The position numbers were made by a program, and so were the translations under genes. A DNA stretch of 64,000 bases, taken from positions 3,596,001 through 3,660,000 of the forward strand of contig NZ_CP177354.1 in the NCBI RefSeq assembly GCF_046844695.1. The letters are read 5' to 3'. This document shows, piece by piece, positions 51,590 through 61,980 of the stretch. The notes under the pieces were generated by a model. The model did not search any database, was not told where the DNA came from, and was given only the letters and a program-made list of their open reading frames with translations. Numbering within the stretch: the first letter of the stretch is position 1; each line of letters opens with the position of its first letter. This DNA is from Pokkaliibacter plantistimulans (GTDB taxonomy: Bacteria; Pseudomonadota; Gammaproteobacteria; Pseudomonadales; Balneatricaceae).

Positions 51590-54420
51590 TAATCTCTCGT
51601 TGAGTTAGGAGCAAGAATGTCACGTGTGCCGTTGTGATTCGGGGCACTGATCAGGCCGGCAGACTCCATGGCTTCTACCATACGTGCAGCCCGGTTATAG
51701 CCGATCTTCAGCTTGCGTTGTACCGAAGAAATGGAGACACGGCCTGTTTCCAGTACGAATGCAACCGCCTCATCATATAACGGGTCCTGTTCTTCCTCGT
51801 AGTTTCCGCCTGTATCAACGGGACCGCTACCTTCCTCCGGTGTGTTGAGTATATCTTCGATATAATCTGGAGTTCCGCGTTGCTTCCACTCTTCAACCAG
51901 ACGATGCACCTCGTCATCATCCACAAAGGCACCATGTACACGTATAGGCAGGTTTGTACCAACAGGCATATACAACATATCGCCGTTACCCAGCAGGCTC
52001 TCTGCTCCGCCCTGATCGAGAATAGTACGGGAGTCAATCTTGGAGGACACCTGGAATGCGATTCGAGAAGGCACGTTCGCCTTGATCAAGCCAGTAATGA
52101 CGTCCACTGAAGGGCGCTGTGTCGCCAGAATAAGGTGTATACCTGCCGCACGCGCTTTCTGTGCAATGCGAGCGATCAGCTCTTCTACCTTCTTACCGAC
52201 CATCATCATCATGTCGGCAAACTCATCGATGATCACTACGATGTAAGGCAAAGGCTCCAGATTGGGGGCAACAGGCTCGAAGGACTGCTCTGCTTTCCAC
52301 AACGGGTCAGGGAAATACTCTCCACGTTCAGCAGACTCCTCCAACTTGCGATTGAAGCCTTCCAGATTACGCACCCCAACTGATGCCATCAGCTGGTACC
52401 GCCGCTCCATCTCCCCAACACACCAACGCAGTGCACCGGCCGCTTCCTTCATATCGGTGATAACCGGGCAAAGCAGATGCGGAATACCGTCATAGATGGA
52501 CAACTCCAGCATCTTGGGGTCTACCATGATCAAGCGCACCTGCTCTGGTGTGCACTTGAACAGGAGGCTGAGAATCATGGCGTTGACACCAACAGACTTA
52601 CCCGACCCCGTGGTACCTGCAACCAACAGGTGAGGCATTTTTGCCAGGTTAGCAACCACCGGAAAACCACCAATATCGTGTCCCAAAGCCAGGGGCAACG
52701 GTGATTTGGTCTGCTGATAGGTGTCAGCTTTAAGTACCTCACTGAGACGAACTGTGGCGCGTCGCTCATTAGGAATTTCCAGTCCTATGACAGATTTACC
52801 CGGAATTACCTCCACGACACGAACACTCATCACAGCTAACGAACGCGCCAGATCTCTGGACAGGTTGGTAATCTTGCTGGCTTTGACGCCCGGGGCAGGC
52901 TGAACTTCAAACCGGGTGATTACCGGGCCTGGGTTAACCGCAACGACCTGCGCCTTTACACCAAAATCAAGTAGTTTGCTTTCAAGCAAGCCCGACAGTT
53001 CCTGCAACCGCTCAGGGCTATATCCAGGCCCTTTATTTTCGTCTGCAGGGTCTAGTACATCCAATGAAGGCAGAGCAGACAGTGCAGGACGACGAGGTAT
53101 GACACTGCGTCTCGGCGCGTCCAGATCCTCCTCATCAGGCAGCATCTGTTTACCCAATGGCTGAACCTCAATACCGGTTTTCATCACTGGTGCAGGCTGG
53201 CTGTCACGATGGTAATGGTGCTCATCATCAGCTGCATTCAACTGCACACCGTAGGGCTGACCTTGAGGATTGACGGGGGATGGCTCATCCCATGGCAAAT
53301 CATCATCGTCAATTTCAAGCTGATGAGTTCCGGTCCAATGCTCTTCTGCTCTCCCCTCCCCTGCTGAGTCATTCTGAAAGTGCACGGATGGGGAGGAGTG
53401 CGGCTCAATGACATGATCAAGAATGGGCAGGTCATCATCGGCAGAACCACGCTCAGCATTGGCGTTGCCTGGTTTGAACTGCTCCTGGCTGGAGAAGCGG
53501 TCCATGTTCTCCTGTCCAGTAACAGTGCGATCAGTCATGCGAGAAGCATCAGACAGCATGCTATCTACTGGTGCAGCCGGCTTCTTACTAGTGTCAGCAG
53601 TGGTATTTTTATGTTGTGCCCGGGCATTGGCCAGGAACTCAGCAAAGTCAGGCTCTATCCGCTGTTGGCCTGCTCGTGCTAGGGACTTTGTGGCAGTGCG
53701 GCTGTCTTCTTTAGCCCCACGAGCAGACTCTGGCTCACCAGCCAGAGGCAAGGGAGCAAAGTCGTCTTTTCTTCTGTTTTTTTCAGCTCGCTCAGCTCGT
53801 ACCGCCGCTGTCTTGTCCCATATCCAGCAAAGCTGACGACCAATCCATTCAGCGACCTGGAGTAACGACAAATTGGTAAAGAGCGAAATGCCGATAAAGA
53901 ACACAAACGTCATTACCAGACTGCCCCCCTCCAGCTTTAACGCTTTCAGTACATACGGCGCCAGGTTTTGACCCACCAGGCCGCCGGCGGTATAGGGATA
54001 ATGCAGAGTAGTGGGATCAAGATGAAAACTGGCCAGCACAGACGCACTGATGACGAGACAAATCAGCCCTAACAAACGAATTAACAGGATACCCAGGCTA
54101 TACCAACTGGGGCGGTACCAGAATTTCACCACCCAGTAAGCTTTCATGGAAAACAGCACTGGAAGCATGAATGCACCGACGCCGACGACGGAAAACATCA
54201 AATCAGCTAACCAAGCGCCCCATATACCACCACTGTTCTTGATTTCAGGGTTCCAGCCCAAGTGACTCCAACCCGGATCACCCGGATCAAAAGTAAGCAA
54301 TATCAGCAAAATAAAGGCACTGAAACCTACAGCAAGTAAGATCAGGCCTTCTTTGAAAAGCTGAACAATTGTATCAACAAACCTTTCCCGACTGAGGGTG
54401 TGCATTTTTTTCGCTTGCAA
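51586..54420 (-). CDS. ftsK: DNA translocase FtsK
   Basis: The 944-residue protein has four or five N-terminal membrane helices, a Pro/Glu-rich linker (about 200-440), the RecA-like motor with Walker A AGTTGSGKSVGVNAM, and a C-terminal winged-helix gamma domain that reads KOPS and activates XerCD. It clears the chromosome terminus at the division septum. The linker is short compared with E. coli (1329 residues) and close to Pseudomonas-type proteins. It is first of the run ending in serS and divergent from aat. Confidence 0.97.
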   Translation of the reverse strand: MQAKKMHTLSRERFVDTIVQLFKEGLILLAVGFSAFILLILLTFDPGDPGWSHLGWNPEIKNSGGIWGAWLADLMFSVVGVGAFMLPVLFSMKAYWVVKFWYRPSWYSLGILLIRLLGLICLVISASVLASFHLDPTTLHYPYTAGGLVGQNLAPYVLKALKLEGGSLVMTFVFFIGISLFTNLSLLQVAEWIGRQLCWIWDKTAAVRAERAEKNRRKDDFAPLPLAGEPESARGAKEDSRTATKSLARAGQQRIEPDFAEFLANARAQHKNTTADTSKKPAAPVDSMLSDASRMTDRTVTGQENMDRFSSQEQFKPGNANAERGSADDDLPILDHVIEPHSSPSVHFQNDSAGEGRAEEHWTGTHQLEIDDDDLPWDEPSPVNPQGQPYGVQLNAADDEHHYHRDSQPAPVMKTGIEVQPLGKQMLPDEEDLDAPRRSVIPRRPALSALPSLDVLDPADENKGPGYSPERLQELSGLLESKLLDFGVKAQVVAVNPGPVITRFEVQPAPGVKASKITNLSRDLARSLAVMSVRVVEVIPGKSVIGLEIPNERRATVRLSEVLKADTYQQTKSPLPLALGHDIGGFPVVANLAKMPHLLVAGTTGSGKSVGVNAMILSLLFKCTPEQVRLIMVDPKMLELSIYDGIPHLLCPVITDMKEAAGALRWCVGEMERRYQLMASVGVRNLEGFNRKLEESAERGEYFPDPLWKAEQSFEPVAPNLEPLPYIVVIIDEFADMMMMVGKKVEELIARIAQKARAAGIHLILATQRPSVDVITGLIKANVPSRIAFQVSSKIDSRTILDQGGAESLLGNGDMLYMPVGTNLPIRVHGAFVDDDEVHRLVEEWKQRGTPDYIEDILNTPEEGSGPVDTGGNYEEEQDPLYDEAVAFVLETGRVSISSVQRKLKIGYNRAARMVEAMESAGLISAPNHNGTRDILAPNSTRDY

Positions 54421-54488
54421 AATCAGTCCTTTATCTGTGACATGTCAGGAGACTTGTATTATAACCAAATGAAACTGGATGATTATCT

Positions 54489-55220
54489 ATGCTGCACTGG
54501 CTGGATGAAAGACTTTGGTTCCCTCCAACCACACAAGCGATGAGAGATCCCGATGGATTACTGGCAGCGGGAGGTGACCTCCGCCCTGAAAGATTGATCT
54601 ATGCTTATCAACGCGGGATATTTCCTTGGTATAACGACGACTCGCCCATTCTATGGTGGAGTCCGGCGCCGCGCTTCGTGCTCCAACCCAAGCAACTGTA
54701 CATTAACAGAACCCTGAATAAAGTCATCCGCCACCGGCCATTCACAATCAGCATAAATCGTGCCTTTTCATCAGTGATAAAACTTTGTGCCGAAATAAAA
54801 CGTGAAGACCAGAACGGCACCTGGATCCACCCAGAAATGGTCGAAGCGTATTGTACCCTGCACCAGCAGGGTTGGTCACACTCCGTAGAAGCATGGAGAG
54901 GAGATCAGCTGGTTGGAGGTCTCTATGGTATGGCAATTGGCAGAGTATTCTATGGCGAATCCATGTTCTCGCTGCAGAGCAATGCCTCAAAAGTAGCCTT
55001 CGCTCTCTGGGCACAACTTTTATTTGAAATGGGCTGTGAACTGATTGACTGCCAGATGAAAACAGAACACATGCAGAAATTCGGAGGGCAAGCAGTTACC
55101 AGAAAAGCTTTTGAAGCTCTATTGATTTCCACGAAGAAAGAGCCTAGTTACTTAAAACAAAGAATATCGCCACTGACTGGCATCGCCCTCTTGGCGCAGG
55201 ACATCAGCAATGCAACTTGA
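54489..55220 (+). CDS. aat: Leucyl/phenylalanyl-tRNA-protein transferase
   Basis: The 243-residue enzyme has the Aat patterns DPDGLLAAGGDLRPERLIYA, YQRGIFPWYNDDSPILWWSP and GGLYGMAIGRVFYGESMFS. It adds Leu or Phe to proteins starting with Lys or Arg and marks them for ClpS/ClpAP. The next gene overlaps it by 11 bases and encodes a second N-degron transferase; clpS and clpA are 2-4 kb away. Confidence 0.96.
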   Translation: MLHWLDERLWFPPTTQAMRDPDGLLAAGGDLRPERLIYAYQRGIFPWYNDDSPILWWSPAPRFVLQPKQLYINRTLNKVIRHRPFTISINRAFSSVIKLCAEIKREDQNGTWIHPEMVEAYCTLHQQGWSHSVEAWRGDQLVGGLYGMAIGRVFYGESMFSLQSNASKVAFALWAQLLFEMGCELIDCQMKTEHMQKFGGQAVTRKAFEALLISTKKEPSYLKQRISPLTGIALLAQDISNAT

Positions 55221-55911
55221 ACGAATGCGATTCTACGCCACGCCTGAGCACGAGTGCAGCTATCTACCAGGACAGCACTCTAAAACACTGTTTGTTGATC
55301 CTGATTTGATTATCACCAAAGACACCTATAGCTCCCTATCAGATCTGGGGTTTCGACGCAGTGGCAAACACTTGTACAGACCTCATTGCGATCATTGCAG
55401 TGCCTGTATATCTGTCAGAGTTCCGGCCAGTGAGTTCAACCCAACCAAACGCCAACGGCGGGTTTATCGCAAAAATTCAGGTTTAACTGCCAGAGTCTTA
55501 AATGCTCAGTACAGCGAAGAACATTATTTACTGTATCAAAACTATATCAATGGCAAACATGCAGATGGTGACATGTACCCCCCATCAGTGGAGCAGTATA
55601 GGTCTTTCCTTGTTGACGGACGCCCTGAAACACAGTTCGTTGAATTTCGGCAGGGTGAACAACTGATCATGGTTTCAGTAGTGGACAAACTCGATCACGG
55701 ATTGTCTGCGATTTACACCTTCTATGATCCTGAAAGCAAAGCAAGCTTAGGTGTTTATTCCATCCTGTGGCAGATAGAAAGAGCCAAGGCTCTGAACATG
55801 CCCTATGTTTACCTGGGATATTGGATCAAATCTTGTCGCAAAATGAGCTATAAGCTTGAATACCGCCCCTTACAGCTGCTATTGGATGGTCAGTGGCTGC
55901 AGTGCAACTAA
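55210..55911 (+). CDS. bpt: Bpt-type aspartate/glutamate leucyltransferase
   Basis: The 233-residue protein has the ATE N-terminal cysteines (HECSYLPGQ and HCDHCSACISVRVP) and the C-terminal domain with YTFYDPESKASLGVYSILWQ. Bacterial members transfer leucine to proteins beginning with Asp or Glu, feeding them to ClpS. It is translated together with aat. It was formerly annotated as arginyl transferase (ate). Confidence 0.94.
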   Translation: MQLERMRFYATPEHECSYLPGQHSKTLFVDPDLIITKDTYSSLSDLGFRRSGKHLYRPHCDHCSACISVRVPASEFNPTKRQRRVYRKNSGLTARVLNAQYSEEHYLLYQNYINGKHADGDMYPPSVEQYRSFLVDGRPETQFVEFRQGEQLIMVSVVDKLDHGLSAIYTFYDPESKASLGVYSILWQIERAKALNMPYVYLGYWIKSCRKMSYKLEYRPLQLLLDGQWLQCN

Positions 55912-56159
55912 TCTCCAAAACTGCATAACCAAGTTGATGCCCTAACTCTATCCATTAGTGATTTTTACGCGATAAATCAAAAGACTCAGGCTTTACAAAC
56001 ATCATCACCCCTTAATGACACCTCCACAAGCCACAAAATCTAAACGAAATCACAGGATTATCTGCGAGGGACAGATTGATCCTTTGCCTGTTGCCCTCGC
56101 TTAAGGCACAATAGCGCCCGCAAAATCAAACCCGTTTACTCATCAACGAGGAAGGCTGA

Positions 56160-56378
56160 ATGGCCAAAGAAGATTGTATTGAAATGGAAGGGACAGTGGT
56201 TGACACCCTGCCTAACACCATGTTTCGCGTAGAACTTGAAAACGGCCACGTTGTGACCGCTCATATTTCTGGAAAAATGCGCAAAAACTACATCCGCATT
56301 TTGACTGGCGACAAAGTCAAGGTGGAAATGACCCCTTACGACCTGACCAAAGGCCGTATCGTATACCGCTCCCGCTGA
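56160..56378 (+). CDS. infA: Translation initiation factor IF-1
   Basis: This is the standard 72-residue IF-1 with an OB fold (MAKEDCIEMEGTVVDTLPNT; ISGKMRKNYIRILTGD). It binds the 30S A site. It has its own gap of 248 bases after bpt, with an AGGAAGG ribosome site. A small GCAGCC/GGCTGC hairpin overlaps the end of the convergent clpA gene. Confidence 0.98.
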   Translation: MAKEDCIEMEGTVVDTLPNTMFRVELENGHVVTAHISGKMRKNYIRILTGDKVKVEMTPYDLTKGRIVYRSR

Positions 56379-56409
56379 TTCCGGCAGCGAGGACTCAGGG
56401 GAGCAGCCC

Positions 56410-58665
56410 TTAGGCTGCTTCCACCTCCAGCTTCAGATCGTCCTCTTCTACAGATACATTTACACGCCCACCCTTTTCACTCAGGGCTCCGAATAGTATG
56501 TCTTCTGCCAGAGGACGCTTCATCTTGTCCTGAATCAGGCGAGACATTGGACGCGCGCCCATCTTTTCATCATAGCCATGCTTGGCCAACCATTCGCGGG
56601 CATCTTCATCCACATCAATGACAACTTTCTTATCATCCAGTTGCGCCTGCAACTCGACCAGAAACTTATCAACGACATGTTTAATCACATCCGGATTCAG
56701 TGGTTTAAACTGAACGATCGCATCCAAACGGTTACGGAACTCGGGCGTAAAAGTTCGCCTCAGCGCTTCCATTCCATCTGTGCTGTTGTCCTGACTGGAA
56801 AAACCAATGGAGCGCTTACTTAACTGCTCAGCTCCAGCATTAGTCGTCATCACCAGAATCACATGACGAAAGTCAGCTGTCCGTCCATTATTGTCGGTCA
56901 AAGTACCGTTATCCATAACCTGCAATAGCAAGTTATAAACGTCTGGATGGGCCTTCTCTATTTCGTCCAGTAATAATACGCAATGAGGACTCTTAGTGAT
57001 GGCCTCGGTCAGTAAGCCGCCCTGATCAAAACCCACATATCCAGGAGGAGCGCCGATCAGACGAGAAACCGTGTGCTGCTCCATATATTCAGACATATCG
57101 AAGCGCACAAGCTCTATACCGAGCATCGTAGCGAGCTGATTGGTTACTTCCGTCTTGCCGACACCGGTAGGACCAGCAAACAGGAAGCAGCCCACAGGTT
57201 TGTTGGGGGATTTCAAGCCAGCGCGAGACAGCTTTATGGCAGCACTCAGGGTATCAATGGCTTCGTCCTGACCGAAGACTACCATCTTGAGATTATTGTC
57301 TAGTTTGCGCAGCAGCTCCTTGTCTGAAGCAGATACGCTTTTTGGAGGAATACGAGCGATCTTCGCCACAACCTCTTCTATTTCGGTCACGTCGATAATG
57401 GATTTACGCACATCATCCTTTTGCAAACGTTGAAATGCACCGGCCTCATCCACCACATCAATCGCCTTGTCAGGCAAGTGCTTGTCAGTAATGTAACGCG
57501 CAGCCATATCTGCCGCAGCACGAAGTGCAGGGTCCGTGTAGGACACGTCGTGATGCTCCTCGAAACGTGATTTCAGACCAAGTAGTATCTGGTAGGTATC
57601 ATCGGCACTCGGCTCGAGCACATCCACCTTCTGAAAACGACGTGCGAGAGCCCGGTCTTTCTCGAAAATGCCGCGAAATTCTTGAAAGGTAGTAGAGCCG
57701 ATGCACCGTAACTCGCCTGAACTCAACAAAGGCTTCAGCAAATTGGATGCATCCATTGCCCCACCCGATGCGGCTCCCGCTCCAATAATGGTATGAATTT
57801 CATCGATAAAGAGTACTGCATGCTTTTGCTTTTTTAGCTGTGCGAGCAAGCCTTTGAGGCGCTTCTCGAAGTCTCCGCGATACTTGGTACCAGCCAGCAA
57901 TGCGCCCAAGTCCAGAGAATAGATAACGCTCTGCTTGATAATCTCAGGCACCTGCCCTTCCACGATCAGCTTTGCCAATCCTTCCGCGATAGCCGTTTTA
58001 CCAACTCCGGCCTCCCCGACAAGCAACGGGTTATTTTTACGTCTGCGGCAAAGAATCTGTACAACCCTTTCAACTTCGGACGCACGCCCAACCAAGGGAT
58101 CAATTCGCCCCTTAAGAGCAAGTTCATTTAAGTTGGTAGCAAAATTCGATAACGGATTGCCTTGCTGAGCCTCAGCCTGCTCGGAGCGCTCCTCCTGCTC
58201 GGACTCAGCCTCAAAATCATGGTCTTCCGTCACTTTCGAGATACCATGAGAAATGAAATTAACGATATCAAGGCGCTCTATTCCTTGCTGATGAAGGATA
58301 TAAACTGCCTGACTTTCTTGTTCACTGAAGATGGCAACAAGAACATTTGCCCCCGTAACTTCTTTCTTACCCGAAGACTGAACATGAAAAACGGCACGCT
58401 GAATCACCCTCTGAAAACCGAGGGTAGGCTGCGTTTCTCTTTCGGGATCTGAATCTGGAATCAACGGTGTGGTAGCATCGACAAACTCAGCAAGCCCTTT
58501 GCGCAAATTCTCAAAGTTAGCTCCGCATGCCTTCAACACCTGCACGGCATCTTTGTTGTCCAATAAAGCGAGGAGCAGATGCTCAACGGTCATGAACTCG
58601 TGCCGCTTCTCACGTGCAACGCGGTACGCCAACCCCAAGGAGAACTCAAGATCTCTGTTTAACAT
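56410..58665 (-). CDS. clpA: ATP-dependent Clp protease ATPase subunit ClpA
   Basis: The 751-residue AAA+ unfoldase has an N domain for ClpS, then two ATPase domains with Walker A GEAGVGKTAIAEGL (near 215) and GPTGVGKTEVTNQL (near 495). The ClpP-docking loop reads SIGFS. It unfolds N-degron and other substrates for ClpP. It follows clpS after 20 bases, as usual. clpP is not in the window. Confidence 0.97.
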   Translation of the reverse strand: MLNRDLEFSLGLAYRVAREKRHEFMTVEHLLLALLDNKDAVQVLKACGANFENLRKGLAEFVDATTPLIPDSDPERETQPTLGFQRVIQRAVFHVQSSGKKEVTGANVLVAIFSEQESQAVYILHQQGIERLDIVNFISHGISKVTEDHDFEAESEQEERSEQAEAQQGNPLSNFATNLNELALKGRIDPLVGRASEVERVVQILCRRRKNNPLLVGEAGVGKTAIAEGLAKLIVEGQVPEIIKQSVIYSLDLGALLAGTKYRGDFEKRLKGLLAQLKKQKHAVLFIDEIHTIIGAGAASGGAMDASNLLKPLLSSGELRCIGSTTFQEFRGIFEKDRALARRFQKVDVLEPSADDTYQILLGLKSRFEEHHDVSYTDPALRAAADMAARYITDKHLPDKAIDVVDEAGAFQRLQKDDVRKSIIDVTEIEEVVAKIARIPPKSVSASDKELLRKLDNNLKMVVFGQDEAIDTLSAAIKLSRAGLKSPNKPVGCFLFAGPTGVGKTEVTNQLATMLGIELVRFDMSEYMEQHTVSRLIGAPPGYVGFDQGGLLTEAITKSPHCVLLLDEIEKAHPDVYNLLLQVMDNGTLTDNNGRTADFRHVILVMTTNAGAEQLSKRSIGFSSQDNSTDGMEALRRTFTPEFRNRLDAIVQFKPLNPDVIKHVVDKFLVELQAQLDDKKVVIDVDEDAREWLAKHGYDEKMGARPMSRLIQDKMKRPLAEDILFGALSEKGGRVNVSVEEDDLKLEVEAA

Positions 58666-58685
58666 AGCTTTGCCCTTCTTCAGGT

Positions 58686-59021
58686 TTAACCAACCCGCTC
58701 CACTTCACACATCAGTGGATGCTGACTCTGGCGCGAATACTGATTGACTTGCTGCGCTTTGGTTTCAGCAACATCTTTGGGAAACACGCCACAGATTCCT
58801 TTTCCTTGATGATGCACAGCCAACATAACCTGAGTCGCACTTTCCTCATCCATGTTGAAAAAGTATTGCAATACATGGACCACAAAATCCATCGGGGTGT
58901 AATCGTCGTTCAGCATGACCACCTGATACATAGGCGGCGCTTTAAGCTGAGGCTTGGCAGGCTGAACAACGAGTCCATGACCCGAATCTGGATCATGATC
59001 TCCCGAGAGCCAAATACTCAT
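58686..59021 (-). CDS. clpS: ClpS adaptor for N-degron substrates
   Basis: From the ATG at 59021 (AAGGAG upstream) the protein has 111 residues; an ATG at 59060 would add 13 residues of unlikely sequence. The N-degron pocket segment VVMLNDDYTPMDFVVHVLQ and the HHQGKG loop are present. It hands proteins with Leu, Phe, Tyr or Trp at the N terminus to ClpA. It lies next to clpA and divergent from cspD, a conserved arrangement. Confidence 0.95.
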   Translation of the reverse strand: MSIWLSGDHDPDSGHGLVVQPAKPQLKAPPMYQVVMLNDDYTPMDFVVHVLQYFFNMDEESATQVMLAVHHQGKGICGVFPKDVAETKAQQVNQYSRQSQHPLMCEVERVG

Positions 59022-59267
59022 GTTTTCTCGCTTCTCCTTAAGTTTTCCCTCTGGAATCATACTTCTGGTTCTGGTGTGACTCCACCCTAATTAGTGAGTA
59101 CAAAAACTCTCAACTTCAACGCTGGCAGACCATGGGAATTTGTGCCAGACTGCCTTAACACAACTTACAAAACTTTATCGAGCTTGCATCTTGTTACAGG
59201 ATGCAATGCCATCTGCTATGATGTGGCCGCATAACGAATAACTGTCAGTCATGTAGGAGACGTTGTC

Positions 59268-59504
59268 ATGCACACAGGGAAAGTAAAGTGGTTCAACAAT
59301 GCCAAAGGTTACGGATTTATTCTGGCCGAGGACGGTGGCAACGAAGATCTGTTCGTTCACTACTCCGCTATTCAAGTGGAGGGCTACAAGACGTTAAAGG
59401 CAGGTCAGAGAGTACAGTTTGAAACTGCTCCAGGACCTAAAGGTACGCACGCCATCAACATCCGCCCCCTTCACGACCCGTCTTCATTAGAATCAGTCTC
59501 GTGA
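59268..59504 (+). CDS. cspD: Cold-shock-domain protein CspD
   Basis: The 78-residue protein has RNP1 KGYGFI and RNP2 DLFVHY on a five-strand OB fold. Its place facing clpS-clpA and the extra C-terminal tail identify CspD, a stationary-phase inhibitor of replication that is itself a protease substrate in E. coli. A leader hairpin (TTGCATC/GATGCAA, 59184-59206) precedes it. A TAGGAG ribosome site is present. Confidence 0.93.
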   Translation: MHTGKVKWFNNAKGYGFILAEDGGNEDLFVHYSAIQVEGYKTLKAGQRVQFETAPGPKGTHAINIRPLHDPSSLESVS

Positions 59505-59702
59505 ACCTACAACCTACCCACTCTATTTGAGTATGTTGTGGGGCTTCAGCATTGAGATGACAAGGTGGGAGAACCTCCCACCAACACTTTATTTAGTATT
59601 CGCTCACGTCTTTTATGTCAACTTAGAGACAACTTTTTAACCTTACCCAACACCGACTAATTACTTCAGACGACTTTACACATCTGCAATCTACTAAAAC
59701 AA

Positions 59703-59736
59703 AAACGCCCGCGCTATTTGAATAGCGCGGGCGTTT
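59703..59736. terminator. Strong bidirectional terminator between cspD and icd
   Basis: The 15-bp stem AAACGCCCGCGCTAT/ATAGCGCGGGCGTTT has a 4-base loop between convergent genes. A-rich bases before and T-rich bases after the stem suit both directions. The remaining bases of 59505-59791 show no gene. Confidence 0.95.
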
Positions 59737-59791
59737 AAGTTCAGTTATCTCCACTCAATTACATTGAGTGTACATTGAGCAGAAAAGCCAA

Positions 59792-61048
59792 TTACATATT
59801 AGCGATGATAGCGTCACCAAACTCTGAACATTTCAGCAGCTTGGCACCTTCCATCAGACGCTCAAAATCATAGGTAACAGTTTTGGCAGCGATTGCACCT
59901 TCTGTACCCTTGATGATCAGATCTGCAGCTTCAGTCCACCCCATGTGACGCAGCATCATTTCAGCAGAAAGGATGACAGAACCTGGGTTAACCTTGTCCT
60001 GACCTGCGTACTTGGGAGCAGTACCGTGAGTAGCTTCAAACATGGCTACATCATCAGACAGGTTTGCCCCAGGAGCAATACCGATACCACCCACTTCTGC
60101 AGCCAATGCGTCAGACAGGTAGTCACCGTTCAGGTTCAGAGTTGCAATTACATCATATTCAGCTGGGCGCAGCAGAATCTGTTGCAGCATAGCGTCAGCA
60201 ATTACGTCTTTGATGACGATCTGCTTGCCAGTTCTGGGGTTCTTCATGGTCATCCATGGACCACCATCCAACAGCTCAGCACCGAACTCATCGCGAGCAA
60301 CTTCGTAGCCCCACTCTTTGAAGGCACCTTCGGTGAACTTCATGATGTTACCCTTGTGAACCAGGGTCAGTGAGGAACGATCATTGTCGATAGTGTACTG
60401 CAGCGCTTTACGTACCAGGCGCTTGGTACCCTGTTCAGATACAGGCTTGATACCGATACCACAGCCTTCAGTGAAGCGGATCTTCTTGACGCCCATTTCT
60501 TCGGTCAGGAACTTGATCACTTTTTCGGCTTCTGGCGAGCCTGCTTTCCACTCAACACCAGCGTAGATGTCTTCTGAGTTTTCACGGAAGATCACCATTT
60601 CTACATCAGCAGGATTTTTTACGGGGCTGGGTACACCAGTGAACCAACGCACTGGGCGCTGACAAACGTACAGATCCAGTTCCTGACGCAGAGCTACGTT
60701 CAGAGAGCGAATACCACCGCCTACTGGAGTAGTCAGAGGGCCTTTGATACTTACAACGTAATCTTTAACGACTTCGAGAGTTTCGGCTGGCAGCCAGGTA
60801 TTTTCATCATATACCTGAGTAGCTTTCTCACCAGCGTATACTTCCATCCAAGCGATCTTGCGCTCACCACCGTAGGCTTTCTCAACGGCAGCATCGACAA
60901 CCTTGATCATTACAGGGCTAACGTCAACACCGATACCGTCACCTTCGATGAAGGGGATAATGGGGTTGTTGGGGACATTCAATGACATGTCCGCATTTAC
61001 GGTAATTTTTTGACCGTTCTCAGGCACCTGAATCTTCTGGTATCCCAT
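59792..61048 (-). CDS. icd: NADP-dependent isocitrate dehydrogenase
   Basis: The 418-residue enzyme is close to E. coli Icd. The substrate loop TTPVGGGIRSLNVALRQELD contains the serine that AceK phosphorylates in E. coli. NLNGDYLSDALAAEVGGIGI and ATHGTAPKYAGQ are further family blocks. It converts isocitrate to 2-oxoglutarate in the TCA cycle. It is a single gene, divergent from rluE and ended by the terminator at 59703. Confidence 0.97.
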   Translation of the reverse strand: MGYQKIQVPENGQKITVNADMSLNVPNNPIIPFIEGDGIGVDVSPVMIKVVDAAVEKAYGGERKIAWMEVYAGEKATQVYDENTWLPAETLEVVKDYVVSIKGPLTTPVGGGIRSLNVALRQELDLYVCQRPVRWFTGVPSPVKNPADVEMVIFRENSEDIYAGVEWKAGSPEAEKVIKFLTEEMGVKKIRFTEGCGIGIKPVSEQGTKRLVRKALQYTIDNDRSSLTLVHKGNIMKFTEGAFKEWGYEVARDEFGAELLDGGPWMTMKNPRTGKQIVIKDVIADAMLQQILLRPAEYDVIATLNLNGDYLSDALAAEVGGIGIAPGANLSDDVAMFEATHGTAPKYAGQDKVNPGSVILSAEMMLRHMGWTEAADLIIKGTEGAIAAKTVTYDFERLMEGAKLLKCSEFGDAIIANM

Positions 61049-61308
61049 TCTCAGCTCCGTGATGATGATTTTAGTAGAACAAGAGGGAGACGGAAGTATA
61101 CGCCTGTTAGCCAGATCGCAGTAGGCTTATTTTTGTAGTAATACTACCGCTTTAGTCGAAAATCCTGCTTACCTGCTGAACAAATAACCAGCAACGGTGC
61201 TGACTGGAGTCATGTAGTCGCCGAAGATGAACATAATGTTTTTGCATGGGCTGGCCTTTCTCTTACCATAGCCACATTCACCTCGACGATCCGGTGCGAA
61301 ATCAGCTG

Positions 61309-61980
61309 ATGGCCACCCTTTATCTGTTCAACAAACCATTCCAAGTCATGTGCCAGTTCACAGACGAAGGAGAGCGCCAAACGCTGGCGCACTACATAGA
61401 TGTGCCCGACATCTACCCCGCGGGCAGACTGGACTATGACTCAGAAGGACTATTGGCCCTGACAGATTGCGGGCCTCTACAGCACGCTATTGCCAACCCT
61501 CATAACAAAATGGCGAAGACCTATTGGGTTCAGGTTGAAGGAGATATTCCTGCCGAGGCGATAAATACGCTGCGGCAGGGAGTAACACTCAAGGACGGCC
61601 CCACTCTGCCCGCTCAGGTAAGCCGTATCGAGCACCCCAATCTCTGGGAGCGGACCCCTCCTGTGCGCTTTCGGGCAAACATCCCCACGTCATGGCTTGA
61701 AATCACCATAAAGGAAGGGAGAAACCGTCAGGTTCGCCGTATGACGGCTGCCGTCGGCTACCCAACCTTAAGGCTTGTTCGTGCAGCCATCGGTGAATGG
61801 AAGCTTGAAGACCTATTACCGGGACAGTTGAAATGCCTGGAAGTTAGTGTACCCACAGGATGCACGACCAAAAATCAACGTCAGTCACCCAAAAACAGAA
61901 CAGCAACTGGCCATTCTGGAAAGCAATCACATGAGTCCAGCAAACGCAGCAGTGCATACCACCGTAGCCACCGTCGTTGA
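61309..61980 (+). CDS. rluE: 23S rRNA pseudouridine synthase RluE
   Basis: The family alignment starts at MATLYLFNKPFQVMCQFTDE, so I place the start at 61309 (223 residues); an ATG at 61246 would add 21 unrelated residues, and neither has a strong ribosome site. The catalytic aspartate lies in AGRLDYDSEGLL, and EGRNRQVRRMTAAVG is the conserved RNA-binding block. It modifies U2457 in 23S rRNA. An Arg/Ser-rich tail of about 35 residues overlaps the start of nudJ by 50 bases. Confidence 0.9.
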   Translation: MATLYLFNKPFQVMCQFTDEGERQTLAHYIDVPDIYPAGRLDYDSEGLLALTDCGPLQHAIANPHNKMAKTYWVQVEGDIPAEAINTLRQGVTLKDGPTLPAQVSRIEHPNLWERTPPVRFRANIPTSWLEITIKEGRNRQVRRMTAAVGYPTLRLVRAAIGEWKLEDLLPGQLKCLEVSVPTGCTTKNQRQSPKNRTATGHSGKQSHESSKRSSAYHRSHRR

